Shown in pieces: positions 25,301 to 33,062 of a stretch of DNA of 64,000 bases (its first letter is position 1; each line of letters opens with the position of its first letter). The translations under genes were made by a program, and so were the position numbers. Source of the stretch: G965230065 sp965230065 (GTDB taxonomy: Bacteria > Bacteroidota > Bacteroidia > Cytophagales > Cyclobacteriaceae); contig OZ245942.1 of the NCBI GenBank assembly GCA_965230065.1, positions 4,836,001 through 4,900,000 on the forward strand, in the 5' to 3' direction. The notes under the pieces are model-generated. The model had not been told where the DNA came from, did no database searches, and worked only from the letters and a program-made list of their open reading frames with translations.

Positions 25301-26402
25301 GGGGAGGGATGATGACAGATATGTAGTTGCCACTCTTTCCCCCAATGGGAATTACCTGCTGGCAGGTACATCTGAATCTAATTTTTCCGGCGATAAAAGT
25401 GAAAATAGTAAAGGGGAATATGACTACTGGGTAATTAAGCTGAAAGAAAATCCTGCATCTATAGTGCCGTCAGTTATGGGACTTACACTGGTAGACGCGA
25501 AAAATGATAAGGATATTCAAAACCTGAAAAACGGGGATATAACCCGTAAAGGGGGCAGTTTGAGTATTCGTGCCAATACATCAGGGCAAGTAGACCGTGT
25601 CATGCTGGAGCTTCAGGGACCACTGCAATATAAACGGACTGAAGGCGTTGCACCTTTTGCCTTGTTTGGTGATATTCAGGGGGACTATGTTGGCAGGCAG
25701 TTGCCGGTTGGCATGTATACTTTAACCGTTACCCCGTTTTCTAAGGATAAAAAGGGCAATGCCATGCAGGTTTCTTTTGAAGTAACTGATGCTGCTGCTA
25801 TCAGTAGTTTCACGCTCATCAATGCAACACAGGACCAGGCCGTGGGAGAACTTACCCATGGAGATGTCATTGACCTGGCTGATTTTGGCAATCATAAGCT
25901 CAATATCAGGGCAAACACCCAACCGGCGGAGGTAGAAAAGGTTATCTTATCGCTGAAGGGGCATATCAACCGCTCCAGGACTGAAGAAGTGGTCCCTTAT
26001 GCTATATTTGGGGATGCCCCTGCCCCGGATGGATCTCCCAACTATGGTGGATTAAAAATGAGGAGGGGGTCTTATATCCTTACTGCCACACCTTATGCTG
26101 ATGGCGGTATGGGAGTAAGTTCCACTATCTCTTTTACGGTCATTGACAGCAGACAGGCAGGTTCCCCGCAGGTAAGGATATACCCTGTACCCACACCTGG
26201 CAATATCAATATTGTGCATGGTGAGGAAAAACGAGCGGTGGAATTACTATTATTTGATGATAGTGGTAACAAAATGCTCAGCCAGCCGGCAAGTAAACAA
26301 TCCAAAGAGCAACTGGACCTGAGTGGTTTCAAAAAAGGTGTGTACTATCTCAAGGTTGTGAGCCCGGAAGGTATAAAGATATACAGGGTAGTGAAAGAAT
26401 AG
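22338..26402 (+). CDS. Giant T9SS-secreted protein with two seven-repeat propeller arrays
   Basis: A 1354-residue protein. An N-terminal hydrophobic export signal (about 10-30) is followed by seven repeats of about 60 residues (about 74-494) of the form WDKTIGG..DGGYLLAG..SGDKSE..DYWVVKID.NGNK. Next come an Ig-like domain (about 497-607), a second set of exactly seven repeats (about 617-1034), two more copies of the Ig-like domain (about 1040-1150 and 1155-1270) and a T9SS type A sorting domain (1273-1354, VRIYPVPTPGNINI to IKIYRVVKE). Two times seven suggests two seven-bladed beta-propellers. The repeated SGDKSE loops may bind cations. Likely a surface adhesin or glycan binder; ligand unknown. 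Confidence 0.85.
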   Translation: MCEQNYQLPWQLLPAFLFTMFFVALSTINGSDLRANHLSHLPDIDKEAYLRWDYTPAPLFQVAGEDPTYPVIVWEKTIGGSSFDIPQSALPTPDGGYLLVGMSLSDASGDKSEDVIGGRTDYKVFSDFWVVKIDAEGNKVWDKTIGGDGDDSPQSAHPTPDGGYLLLGSSTSGAFGDKSEENKSGTSFTNDFWVVKIDKKGNKLWDKTLGGNNEDFLTAAIPAHDGGYILVGYSGSDASGDKSEDRKGVGRFDYDYWVVKIDESGNKLWDKTLGGRGKDTPYSIIPALDGGYLLAGGSFSDASGDKSRNSKNQDAWVVKIDENGNKVWDKTLGVKGDDKFTSVVPALDGGYLLAGNTNPSTTADRRESGYWLVKMGVTGNIIWEKTPDEKSYDGLESVTPTSDGGYLLAGYYLTKNKDNKNKRHQNDFWIVKTDVRGDKIWDKTLGGEADDELHTAILTSDGGYLLAGGSKSNAFGDKSEVSKGGDDYWVVKIKEQSTPVIENFTLIDPETDYEIQVLRDGDVFLQSDKLLNIRASAYPEMIDRVVFDLTGPITHSQVEKVAPYALFGDIQGNYGGKPLPAGTYTLTATPYAKSKKGTELMLSFQVEEDNSGKPAILWDKTIGGNRDEEVSNIIPVSGGGYLLAGSSNSGISGDKSEENKSVHPYQRNDFWSVKIDEDGNKLWDKTIGGNNDDYLHSALATSDGGYLLAGFSDSDASGDKSENGKGGDDYWVIKIDEDGNKLWDKTIGGNNDDYLHSVLATSDGGYLLAGFSDSDASGDKSENGKGGNDYWVVKIDANGNKLWDKTIGGNNDDYLHSVLATSGGYLLAGFSDSDASVDKSELSKGGDDYWVIKIDENGDKLWDKTIGGNNNDNLYSALTTSDGGYLLAGSSRSYASGDKSENKRGTVDYWAVKLDANGNKLWDKTIGGYNYDLLNSVLSTPDEGYLLVGYSTSYASGDKSENLIGGYSDYWAVKLDANGNKIWDKNIGGRDDDRYVVATLSPNGNYLLAGTSESNFSGDKSENSKGEYDYWVIKLKENPASIVPSVMGLTLVDAKNDKDIQNLKNGDITRKGGSLSIRANTSGQVDRVMLELQGPLQYKRTEGVAPFALFGDIQGDYVGRQLPVGMYTLTVTPFSKDKKGNAMQVSFEVTDAAAISSFTLINATQDQAVGELTHGDVIDLADFGNHKLNIRANTQPAEVEKVILSLKGHINRSRTEEVVPYAIFGDAPAPDGSPNYGGLKMRRGSYILTATPYADGGMGVSSTISFTVIDSRQAGSPQVRIYPVPTPGNINIVHGEEKRAVELLLFDDSGNKMLSQPASKQSKEQLDLSGFKKGVYYLKVVSPEGIKIYRVVKE
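24363..24899 (+). repeat. Three nearly identical 180-bp tandem units in the propeller gene
   Basis: Units starting at 24363, 24543 and 24723 repeat with a period of exactly 180 bases and differ at only a few positions, far closer to each other than to the other eleven repeats. The third lacks one Asp codon of the conserved DGGY, giving 177 bases. This indicates recent duplication or gene conversion within the second array. Confidence 0.85.
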
Positions 26403-26485
26403 CAAGTTGCAAATAACTTGATACTTTTATGATAATTTGTGTGGAGGTGATATGGCGTCTTCTTTATGAGAGACGTTTAAATCAG

Positions 26486-26520
26486 CAGGTCATCCTGTAG
26501 GGAGGATGGCCTGTTTTTAT
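26486..26520. terminator. Rho-independent terminator after the propeller gene
   Basis: An 11-bp stem (CAGGTCATCCT with AGGATGGCCTG, one G-U pair) with a 6-base loop is followed by TTTTTAT. It is placed about 85 bases after the stop codon of the giant gene and just before the convergent mutarotase gene. Confidence 0.8.
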
Positions 26521-26531
26521 TAAGCTTCTGT

Positions 26532-26864
26532 TTACAACTGAAACACTTTTTCCATCCGGGCCCACTTTTCATGAGGCTGGGCTTCTGGTAGCTTTTCCTG
26601 AAATGTACCCATCAGGTCTTCCCATTCCTGGCATTTTGGGTCTAGCGTTAAGTATTTCGGAAAATCTGTATCCGGATTGAAGTCGTCCTGTGTTGTCATG
26701 TACATAAACATTCTTCTTCCCAGCAAGAAGATTTTCATATCTGTGATGCCTACCGCTTTTAAGGAACGCACTACCTCCGGCCACACGTTGGCGTGGTACG
26801 CTTTATAAGTTTCTATAGCATCTGCATCATCTTTCAGGTTAATGGAAAAAGCGTAATGTTGCAT
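26532..26864 (-). CDS. RhaM-like L-rhamnose/L-fucose mutarotase
   Basis: A 110-residue member of the L-rhamnose mutarotase (YiiL) family, which interconverts alpha and beta anomers of 6-deoxy sugars. The open frame reaches 26975, but the ATG at 26864 starts the conserved sequence MQHYAFSINLKDDADAIETY. The active-site segments YKAYHANVWPEVVRSLKAVGI, IFLLGRRMFMYM and the final EKWARMEKVFQL are present. In non-phosphorylating L-fucose pathways such a mutarotase lies beside the sugar dehydrogenase and an FAH-type hydrolase, as here. Confidence 0.88.
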   Translation of the reverse strand: MQHYAFSINLKDDADAIETYKAYHANVWPEVVRSLKAVGITDMKIFLLGRRMFMYMTTQDDFNPDTDFPKYLTLDPKCQEWEDLMGTFQEKLPEAQPHEKWARMEKVFQL

Positions 26865-26940
26865 AATGATGAAGTTTTTGTCCCTGGTTAGGAATGTGAT
26901 AGGGCTACATACTCTTCCACAATGTAGCCCTAGGAAAGTA

Positions 26941-27795
26941 TTATTCGTAAGCTTTTGCCTGCTGGCGGGAAGCACCTAATTTATCGATGCCCAATTCCAC
27001 CACATCGCCAGGTTTCAGAAACTCAGGAGGATTGAAGCCTAAACCGACCCCGGCAGGCGTTCCGGTAGAGATTACATCCCCTGGGAGGAGAGACATAAAC
27101 TGGCTAAGGTAACTCACAATGGTGGGTACATTAAAAATCAGGTTTGAGGTGTTACCGTCCTGCTTGGTTTCCCCATTTACCTTTAACCATAGGCGGAGGT
27201 TGTGTACATCGGGTACTTCGTCTTTGGTTACTACGGTGGGGCCGAGTGGAGCAAATGTATCACAGCTTTTTCCTTTTACCCACTGTCCAGAGCGTTCCAG
27301 TTGAAATGCCCGTTCGCTGTAATCGTTGTGCAGGGTGTAACCTGCCACATAATCCAGGGCCTCATCTTCGCTTACGTAAGAAGCTTTTTTACCAATTACA
27401 ATGGCAAGTTCTACTTCCCAATCCGTCTTTTCACTGTTTTTAGGAATGATGAGGTCATCGTTGGGGCCAACAATAGAAGAAGTTGCTTTGAAGAAAATAA
27501 TGGGTTCCAGCGGAATGTCCATCTTGCTTTCTTTGGCGTGGTCAATGTAATTCAGGCCAATGCATACAATTTTACCTGGACGGACAAGTGGTGGGCCCAA
27601 GCGTACATCGTCTGCTATTTCAGGAGCGGAAGAACCTTCTTTTGACAACCAAACTGATAAGCGATTGATACCGTCGTTTGTAAAAAATTCTTCGGTATAA
27701 TCTTCGCCAAAGCCGCTGGCATCAATTTTTTTTCCGTCTTCTAAAAGTAAGCCGGGTTTTTCCTGCCCGGGTTGTCCAAATCGTATGAGTTTCAT
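26941..27795 (-). CDS. FAH-family hydrolase, candidate 2,4-diketo-3-deoxy sugar-acid hydrolase
   Basis: A 284-residue fumarylacetoacetate-hydrolase-fold enzyme. Typical motifs: GKIVCIGLNYIDHAKES near 75-90, PIIFFKATSSIVGPND, the metal-binding DWEVELAIVIGKKA near 127-140, GYTLHNDYSERAFQ, and LLPGDVISTGTPAGVG. The family includes hydrolases of L-2,4-diketo-3-deoxyrhamnonate and -fuconate, which release pyruvate and L-lactate. Position between a RhaM-like mutarotase and an SDR supports that role, but other diketo acids are possible. Confidence 0.88.
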   Translation of the reverse strand: MKLIRFGQPGQEKPGLLLEDGKKIDASGFGEDYTEEFFTNDGINRLSVWLSKEGSSAPEIADDVRLGPPLVRPGKIVCIGLNYIDHAKESKMDIPLEPIIFFKATSSIVGPNDDLIIPKNSEKTDWEVELAIVIGKKASYVSEDEALDYVAGYTLHNDYSERAFQLERSGQWVKGKSCDTFAPLGPTVVTKDEVPDVHNLRLWLKVNGETKQDGNTSNLIFNVPTIVSYLSQFMSLLPGDVISTGTPAGVGLGFNPPEFLKPGDVVELGIDKLGASRQQAKAYE

Positions 27796-27949
27796 GTTAG
27801 TTTGTGGTTGAAAGTTTTAAGTTTATAGTTTTTTGTTTGGTGTTTTATGTTTCTTGGGGCCGCCGAAGCGGTTTGAAGTTTTTCGTTTTGAGTTTAAATA
27901 TTTGAAATTAGATATTGTTTAGAATTTATAGTTTGGGGTTTCAAAAAGT

Positions 27950-28732
27950 TTAGGTATTGAGGTTAACAAACCCTCCATCTATCGGGTAATTGGTGCCGGT
28001 GATGAAGCTGGCTTCGTCTGAGCAAAGATAAAGTGCCAAAGTAGCTACTTCACCGGGTTTGCCCATGCGGCCAATGGGTTGGGTTTTTTCCAGGTTTTTA
28101 AACATTTCTGCCTCCTGTCCCGGATAATTTTTTTGCAGGTAACCATCAATAAAAGGCGTATGAATGCGGGCGGGTGAGATACAATTGCACCGGATATTAT
28201 CTGCCAGGTAATCTTTAGCGATGGAGTATGTCATGGTAAGTACAGCACCTTTGCTCATGGAATAGGCAAAGCGGTCGGGAATACCAATCATCGCAGCTAC
28301 AGAAGCCATATTGAGAATTACTCCACCACTATTTTCTTTCATAAATGGAATACAGGCGTATACACAGTTGTAAACCCCTTTTATGTTAATGTTATAAATT
28401 CTATCAATATCTTCTTCGGAAGTTTGGCCTACATTGCCAATATGAGCAACACCAGCGTTATTGATAAGAATATCAATTTTTTCACTTTCATTTTTTATGT
28501 TTTGTATGGTGGTGAGTACTTCTTTCTGGGAAGAAACATCACAACGCATGTACCTGGCTTTCCCCCCTTTTTCAGTAATTTCAGCAACAGTGTCTGTGGC
28601 GGCATCAATATTCATTTCAAGTATGTAGACCTGGGCACCTTGTTGCCCAAAAAGTAATGAAATGCCTTTTCCAATACCGCTTCCACCCCCGGTGATGATT
28701 ACTGTTTTGCCTGAAAAATTTAGTAATGACAT
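27950..28732 (-). CDS. SDR dehydrogenase, candidate 2-keto-3-deoxy-L-fuconate/rhamnonate dehydrogenase
   Basis: A 260-residue short-chain dehydrogenase: TGGGSGIG at 14-21, NNAG near 91, NMASVAA with the catalytic Ser, YSMSKGAV with Tyr and Lys near 155-160, and the C-terminal TGTNYPIDGGFVN. It is different from the SDR at 21194. In the oxidative 6-deoxyhexose pathway an SDR oxidises the 2-keto-3-deoxy acid to the 2,4-diketo acid that the FAH hydrolase then splits. Gene order (SDR, FAH, mutarotase, all leftward) fits this. Confidence 0.85.
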   Translation of the reverse strand: MSLLNFSGKTVIITGGGSGIGKGISLLFGQQGAQVYILEMNIDAATDTVAEITEKGGKARYMRCDVSSQKEVLTTIQNIKNESEKIDILINNAGVAHIGNVGQTSEEDIDRIYNINIKGVYNCVYACIPFMKENSGGVILNMASVAAMIGIPDRFAYSMSKGAVLTMTYSIAKDYLADNIRCNCISPARIHTPFIDGYLQKNYPGQEAEMFKNLEKTQPIGRMGKPGEVATLALYLCSDEASFITGTNYPIDGGFVNLNT

Positions 28733-28837
28733 AGATGTTGTGGTAATTTGATGTAATACGTTAGATAAACCATCAGGTATTTAGCTAAACTTCTGAGGTC
28801 CTGAAACCAAAGAGGCTCAAAACTACAAATATTACAA

Positions 28838-28868
28838 AAAAAAAGGAGCCAATTTGGCTCCTTTTATT
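28838..28868. terminator. Bidirectional terminator after glutamine synthetase
   Basis: Perfect arms AAAAGGAGCCA and TGGCTCCTTTT around a 3-base loop have A and T tracts on both sides. It is 24 bases beyond the glutamine synthetase stop codon on the minus strand and upstream of the SDR gene. Confidence 0.9.
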
Positions 28869-28888
28869 CTAAGTCTGCTTATTTTAAC

Positions 28889-29908
28889 CTATGCGGTTAC
28901 TAAAGCCGACTCTTTAATTGTTTTAACAATACGTGCAGAAACTTTGTAAGGATCGGCATTAGAAGCTGGCCTTCTGTCTTCCAGGTAGCCTTTCCATCCG
29001 TTTTCTACTGCGGCGATGGGGATACGAATAGACGATCCTCTATCACTGATACCATAAGAAAACTTGTCTATAGATTGGGTTTCGTGCAATCCGGTGAGCC
29101 TGTGATCATTTTCAGAACCATAAACGGCAATATGATCGGCATGTACAGGACGGAAGGCTTCACAAATGCCTTTGAACAACTCTTCACCACCTTCGTTACG
29201 CATGGCATCGTTAGAGAAGTTGGTATGCATGCCTGATCCGTTCCAGTCACCTTTGATAGGCTTAGGGTGGAACTCGGCAACTACGCCATATTTTTCGCAA
29301 ACCCTGAAGAGCAAGTACCTTGAAATCCACAAATCGTCAGAAGCTTTTTTGGCTCCTTTGCCCAGGCATTGGTATTCCCACTGGCCCAGCATTACTTCGG
29401 CATTGATACCGGTAATGCTCAGTCCGGCTTCCAGGCAAATATCCAGATGTTCTTCAACAATTTCACGGCCGGTTACATTTCCATGTCCAACCGAGCAATA
29501 ATACATGCCTTGAGGTCCGGGATAACCCTGGTTCGGAAAGCCCATGGGGCGTCCATTTAAGGTAAGGGTATACTCCTGCTCAAACCCAAACCAGTATTCA
29601 TCACTGTTATCGTCAATTTTGGAGCGCTCGTTGGTTGTGTGGGGTGTGCCGTCCGGGCTCATCACTTCACACATTACCAACCAGGCATTTTTCCGGCTGG
29701 TATCAGGGTAAGTATTTACAGGCTTGAGAACGCAGTCTGATGCGTGACCTTCTGCCTGTTGGGTAGAACTACCATCATACGACCAGTCAGGCACTTTTTC
29801 CAATTCGCCCCCAAACGAGTCAAGTTCTACAATTTTGGTTTTACTTCTCAAGTTAGCTTCGGGTTTGTAACCATCGAGCCAGATGTACTCAAGTTTTATC
29901 TTTGTCAT
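28889..29908 (-). CDS. glnII: Glutamine synthetase, type II (eukaryotic-like)
   Basis: A GSII-type enzyme making glutamine from glutamate and ammonia. At 339 residues it is the short, eukaryote-like form. Recognisable are the N-terminal beta-grasp LEYIWLDGYKPEANLRSKTK, PDWSYDGSSTQQAEG, WFGFEQEYTL (active-site Glu residues), QWEYQCLG, NGSGMHTNFS near 220-230, and SDRGSSIRIP. The gene has its own strong terminator and probably its own promoter. The flanking outer-membrane porin is not known to be functionally linked. Confidence 0.95.
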   Translation of the reverse strand: MTKIKLEYIWLDGYKPEANLRSKTKIVELDSFGGELEKVPDWSYDGSSTQQAEGHASDCVLKPVNTYPDTSRKNAWLVMCEVMSPDGTPHTTNERSKIDDNSDEYWFGFEQEYTLTLNGRPMGFPNQGYPGPQGMYYCSVGHGNVTGREIVEEHLDICLEAGLSITGINAEVMLGQWEYQCLGKGAKKASDDLWISRYLLFRVCEKYGVVAEFHPKPIKGDWNGSGMHTNFSNDAMRNEGGEELFKGICEAFRPVHADHIAVYGSENDHRLTGLHETQSIDKFSYGISDRGSSIRIPIAAVENGWKGYLEDRRPASNADPYKVSARIVKTIKESALVTA

Positions 29909-30003
29909 AGTTGTTAATGATTAGAAATAAAAATTTAGGTGTTTGAAATTTTTTGTTTTTTGTTTCCGGTTGCCTGTTACCAGTTTATAACCCGCAACCC
30001 GCT

Positions 30004-30600
30004 CTACCATTTTGCCTCCGGTTTTTTTTCTTCTTTCCGGGTGATGTTTTCAGGGCGGTATTGCATCATACGTTTAAGTTCTTCTATTTGTGATTGAATG
30101 GTGATGGCCACAGTTTCTTTGTGGTGCTCCCAGTCTTTTTGGTGTCCTTTATAATCTTCTTCCAGGGGCTTGTATTTGCCGCTTACGGGCACAAACTTGC
30201 CATACCGGTTTCTTTCCAGTGGCTGAAAGGTAAAATCAGAAAAGAAATAACGGTATTTTCCATCTTTGGCTTCCAGCTTAAAATTGTAATGGATGATGCC
30301 ATCGGCCCGGTTGGTAATCATTTTTTTCAGTACCTCAAAGTTGGCACCTTTCACAAAAAGGGTAGTTAATGAGTCAGATTTGGAAGTTTTGCCTTTTTTC
30401 TTGTCAAGCACTTCTTTGATAAAATTTTGTGCATTGCCCAGCAAATCTTCTTTGGTGAATGAGTCAGCTTCCACTACTTCATAAAATACGATGTGCCCGG
30501 TTTCATCACGGGGGAGTACATCTTGTGCCTGCAATGCATGAAAGAAAACAAGCATGCAAGAAAACATCATAAATTTGAAAATAAAAGCCTGCATCATCAT
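30004..30600 (-). CDS. DUF4468-like exported protein
   Basis: A 198-residue exported protein with a hydrophobic N-terminal signal (residues about 5-25, ending HALQAQ). The core begins DETGHIVFYEVVEADSFTKEDL and continues with an alpha/beta pattern like that of DUF4468, a small Bacteroidota domain of unknown function. The C-terminus is a charged helix (YKGHQKDWEHHKETVAITIQ) followed by a Lys/Glu tail. It is encoded between the porin and glutamine synthetase genes in the same direction. Function unknown. Confidence 0.6.
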   Translation of the reverse strand: MMMQAFIFKFMMFSCMLVFFHALQAQDVLPRDETGHIVFYEVVEADSFTKEDLLGNAQNFIKEVLDKKKGKTSKSDSLTTLFVKGANFEVLKKMITNRADGIIHYNFKLEAKDGKYRYFFSDFTFQPLERNRYGKFVPVSGKYKPLEEDYKGHQKDWEHHKETVAITIQSQIEELKRMMQYRPENITRKEEKKPEAKW

Positions 30601-30618
30601 TTTTTATAAAATTGAAGT

Positions 30619-30649
30619 AAGAAGGCCATACCATAAGTACGACCTTCTT
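30619..30649. terminator. Possible hairpin terminator between porin and DUF4468-like genes
   Basis: Arms AAGAAGG (30619-30625) and CCTTCTT (30643-30649) enclose a 17-base loop. On the minus strand, an AT-rich stretch including TTTTATAAAAAA follows. The position is 30 bases past the porin stop codon. The stem is weak. Confidence 0.4.
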
Positions 30650-30678
30650 CTATTTAATACTTTGGATTTGTGGTTATA

Positions 30679-31704
30679 CTAGAAAGCATAAACCACAGCA
30701 AAAGTCAGTTGAGAAGCCGCTTTGGTTGACATCATATCGTTATCAAAGAAAATCTCTTCATTGCCATTGTCAAACCTTACTTCAGGAATGAAAGTTAGCG
30801 GACCTGAAACCAGGTTTGCCGAAAGGGTAAAAGCATTTACAGTAGATTCTTCGGCAGTACCAAGAACGCTTCCGTCTTTATCTTTGAAACTTTCAAACCT
30901 TCCACCTAAAGCAAAGGCATCGCTAAACGCATATTGAGCGTACAATGCTCCACCAGTGAAGCCTCCGTCTCCTTCATCTGCACTATAGTCGGCGGCATTC
31001 AGCCCCAGGTAGAAGTCATCAGTAATCTGATAACCGGTAGTCAGGTCAATTTCAGTTCCGGAAGGGGAACCGGTGATGAAGTTTACATATACGTCCCACC
31101 CATCAACCGGGGCAACATATAACTGTGCGCCAAAGTCAGACACTCCATTAAAGTCAGTGTATACGTTCCAGTCGTTAAACATACCTACCATTAAAGAAAA
31201 GCGGTCGGTAAAAGCATACTCGGCTTTGATACCGGCATTTTGGAAAGGGCCGTTGGTAAACAGGTAAGAAGTTGAATAGTTGAAATTCCCGGTAGGTGAG
31301 ATGATCTCATACCCTACGAAGGTACCCATATAACCGGCCGTTAATGTCAGTTTATCTGTAAGTGCATAAGAAACATACAGGTTTTGGATATGAATATCCG
31401 ATTCGGGAAGGGATTGACTGCCACCCCTGGGGCCAAAAGCAATATCTCCTACAAAGCTTGCCTTACCCAACGTTTGCTCCAAAATCAGGTTTACCATACC
31501 AATGGAAACTGAATTTTGGTCAGAAGCAAAGCTGGTAGGAATGTTGGAAGTACTCCCTCCTTCTGGGGTGTAATCAGAAAAATCATACTTGTAATAGGCA
31601 TCTACTGAGCCTGAAATTGTAAGCCCTGATGCTTCCTCCTGGGCGAAAGAGGTGGTAATTGAAAGTGCAAAAATTGCGATGAGTAGAAACTTTATTCTTT
31701 TCAT
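30679..31704 (-). CDS. Outer-membrane beta-barrel porin (OmpL/BBP2-like)
   Basis: A 341-residue outer-membrane protein. A signal peptide MKRIKFLLIAIFALSITTSFAQ is followed by about 16 predicted alternating beta-strands such as LTISGSVDAYYKYDF, IHIQNLYVSYALTDKLTLTAGYMGTF and YALGG-type turns, and it ends with the aromatic strand AASQLTFAVVYAF. It resembles the putative beta-barrel porin-2 family, which forms general or anion-selective channels. The long 5' region contains a stable hairpin and a 15-base palindrome. Confidence 0.82.
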   Translation of the reverse strand: MKRIKFLLIAIFALSITTSFAQEEASGLTISGSVDAYYKYDFSDYTPEGGSTSNIPTSFASDQNSVSIGMVNLILEQTLGKASFVGDIAFGPRGGSQSLPESDIHIQNLYVSYALTDKLTLTAGYMGTFVGYEIISPTGNFNYSTSYLFTNGPFQNAGIKAEYAFTDRFSLMVGMFNDWNVYTDFNGVSDFGAQLYVAPVDGWDVYVNFITGSPSGTEIDLTTGYQITDDFYLGLNAADYSADEGDGGFTGGALYAQYAFSDAFALGGRFESFKDKDGSVLGTAEESTVNAFTLSANLVSGPLTFIPEVRFDNGNEEIFFDNDMMSTKAASQLTFAVVYAF

Positions 31705-32190
31705 AACAGTTAAATTAGGTGATTGATTAATAAACAGTAAATAAAGCTAGGTCCGGAGCCGGGTATTGCCCGGCTTCAGATTTTTTATGCAGCTAAGCTG
31801 CAAGTGTCTTAAAAATATATTGGGAGATTCTTGCGAATTCATTTGTGTAATATTCTGTTATTTTCAATAAATAATATATAAGCTTTTATAAGTGATTGAT
31901 TTAGTAAAATATTATTTGAAAGTTTGAAGTAAAGACAGAAAATTGAATTACGCAAAAAAACTAAGTAAAAACTTTATACTTATATTCTTTGTTTTTTGAT
32001 TGAATGTTATGGAATAGCGGTCATTTTAAGATATTTTATTATAATATTTTGTTTTTTATCGTAATTTGATAATATAATTTTTAAAATAGCATAAGGTTTT
32101 TACCTAAAAACTAAACGGATTGTATTTTTTTCAAGTCAGTATCAGTGGAGCAAAATAATATTATTTTTTATTGAAAAAGTTATATTTATA
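31705..32190. other. 486-bp intergenic region, hairpins then very AT-rich DNA
   Basis: Upstream of the porin are a hairpin AGCCGGG-tattg-CCCGGCT (31757-31775), followed on the plus strand by TTTTTT (31781-31786), and a palindrome TGCAGCT-a-AGCTGCA (31788-31802). Both would lie in the porin leader or promoter. From about 31850 to 32170 the DNA is extremely AT-rich and has no coding potential or clear repeat. Confidence 0.45.
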
Positions 32191-32844
32191 TCATCCTTCC
32201 AGTGCATCTAAAAAATATTTGGATTGCATCTTATCCATCAGTTCTTTGGTGCTGGAAACCTTGAATTTTTTCATGATATTAAAGCGGTGCGTTTCAATGG
32301 TGCGAATGCTTTTGTTGAGGGTATCCGCAATTTCTTTATTTTTCATTCCCTCAATGATTAACTTTAAAATTTGCTTCTCTCTTTTGGTGAGGGAATAGCT
32401 TTTGAACTTTCGGAGTTTTTCAAGACGGTTGTGGTTATCCAGGTATCCGTTGACCAAAACATTGGAAATACTTCCGCTAAAGTATCGGTCACCCGCACCC
32501 ACAGCATAGATTGCTTTTACCAGTTCGTCTTCAGAAGCATCTTTCAGCAGGTAACCAGCCACTCCGCTTTCTATAGCTTGAAAAATATATTCTTCTTCGT
32601 CCAATGAAGTGAGGATGAGTGAAAAGGTTTTTTCCCCCAATTGGCGGGTTACCTCCAGGCCGTTCATGTCAGGTAAATAAAACTCGGTAATTAATATGTC
32701 AGGGTGAAGGGCCTTTGCTTTGTCTAAAACTTCTTTGCCCGTTCCAGCCTCCCCAATAATTTGTATATTCCTTGCATCTTTCAGTAAGGCTTTGATGCCT
32801 TTTCTTACCAGGGTTTGGTAATCAGCCAGCATTACTTTAATCAT
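32191..32844 (-). CDS. LuxR/NarL-type response regulator with altered receiver
   Basis: A 217-residue protein: receiver domain (1-120) and LuxR-type HTH (about 148-210: YSLTKREKQILKLIIEGMKNKEIADTL, IRTIETHRFNIMKKF). The start is the ATG at 32844; the frame reaches 32868. The receiver lacks key residues. The usual acidic pair is ADY (Asp8, Tyr9), and the phospho-acceptor is Glu54 in ITEFYLPDMNG instead of Asp. The switch Thr (LILTS) and Lys (LLKD) remain. Glu at this site often mimics phosphorylation, so the protein may be constitutively active. No cognate kinase lies beside it. Confidence 0.88.
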   Translation of the reverse strand: MIKVMLADYQTLVRKGIKALLKDARNIQIIGEAGTGKEVLDKAKALHPDILITEFYLPDMNGLEVTRQLGEKTFSLILTSLDEEEYIFQAIESGVAGYLLKDASEDELVKAIYAVGAGDRYFSGSISNVLVNGYLDNHNRLEKLRKFKSYSLTKREKQILKLIIEGMKNKEIADTLNKSIRTIETHRFNIMKKFKVSSTKELMDKMQSKYFLDALEG

Positions 32845-33062
32845 ATTCCTTTTATTCACTGCAAACAATTTACTGTAACAATCCTCTTATTATTAATTTT
32901 ATTCCAATGTATTGGTAAATAATAAATTATTATGTTGAATATTTCTCAATTTTAAAAATAAAATGTAAGAGATGCACTATAAAAAGCAAGTAATATTTTT
33001 AAATGTTTGCATGTGGGTTCTACAAAATTCTCTAAATTGATTACCCATACCAATGTCTCGAG

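Noticed and set aside
26865..26975. N-terminal extension of the mutarotase
   Set aside because: The 37 extra residues do not resemble the family, and the conserved sequence begins exactly at the ATG at 26864.
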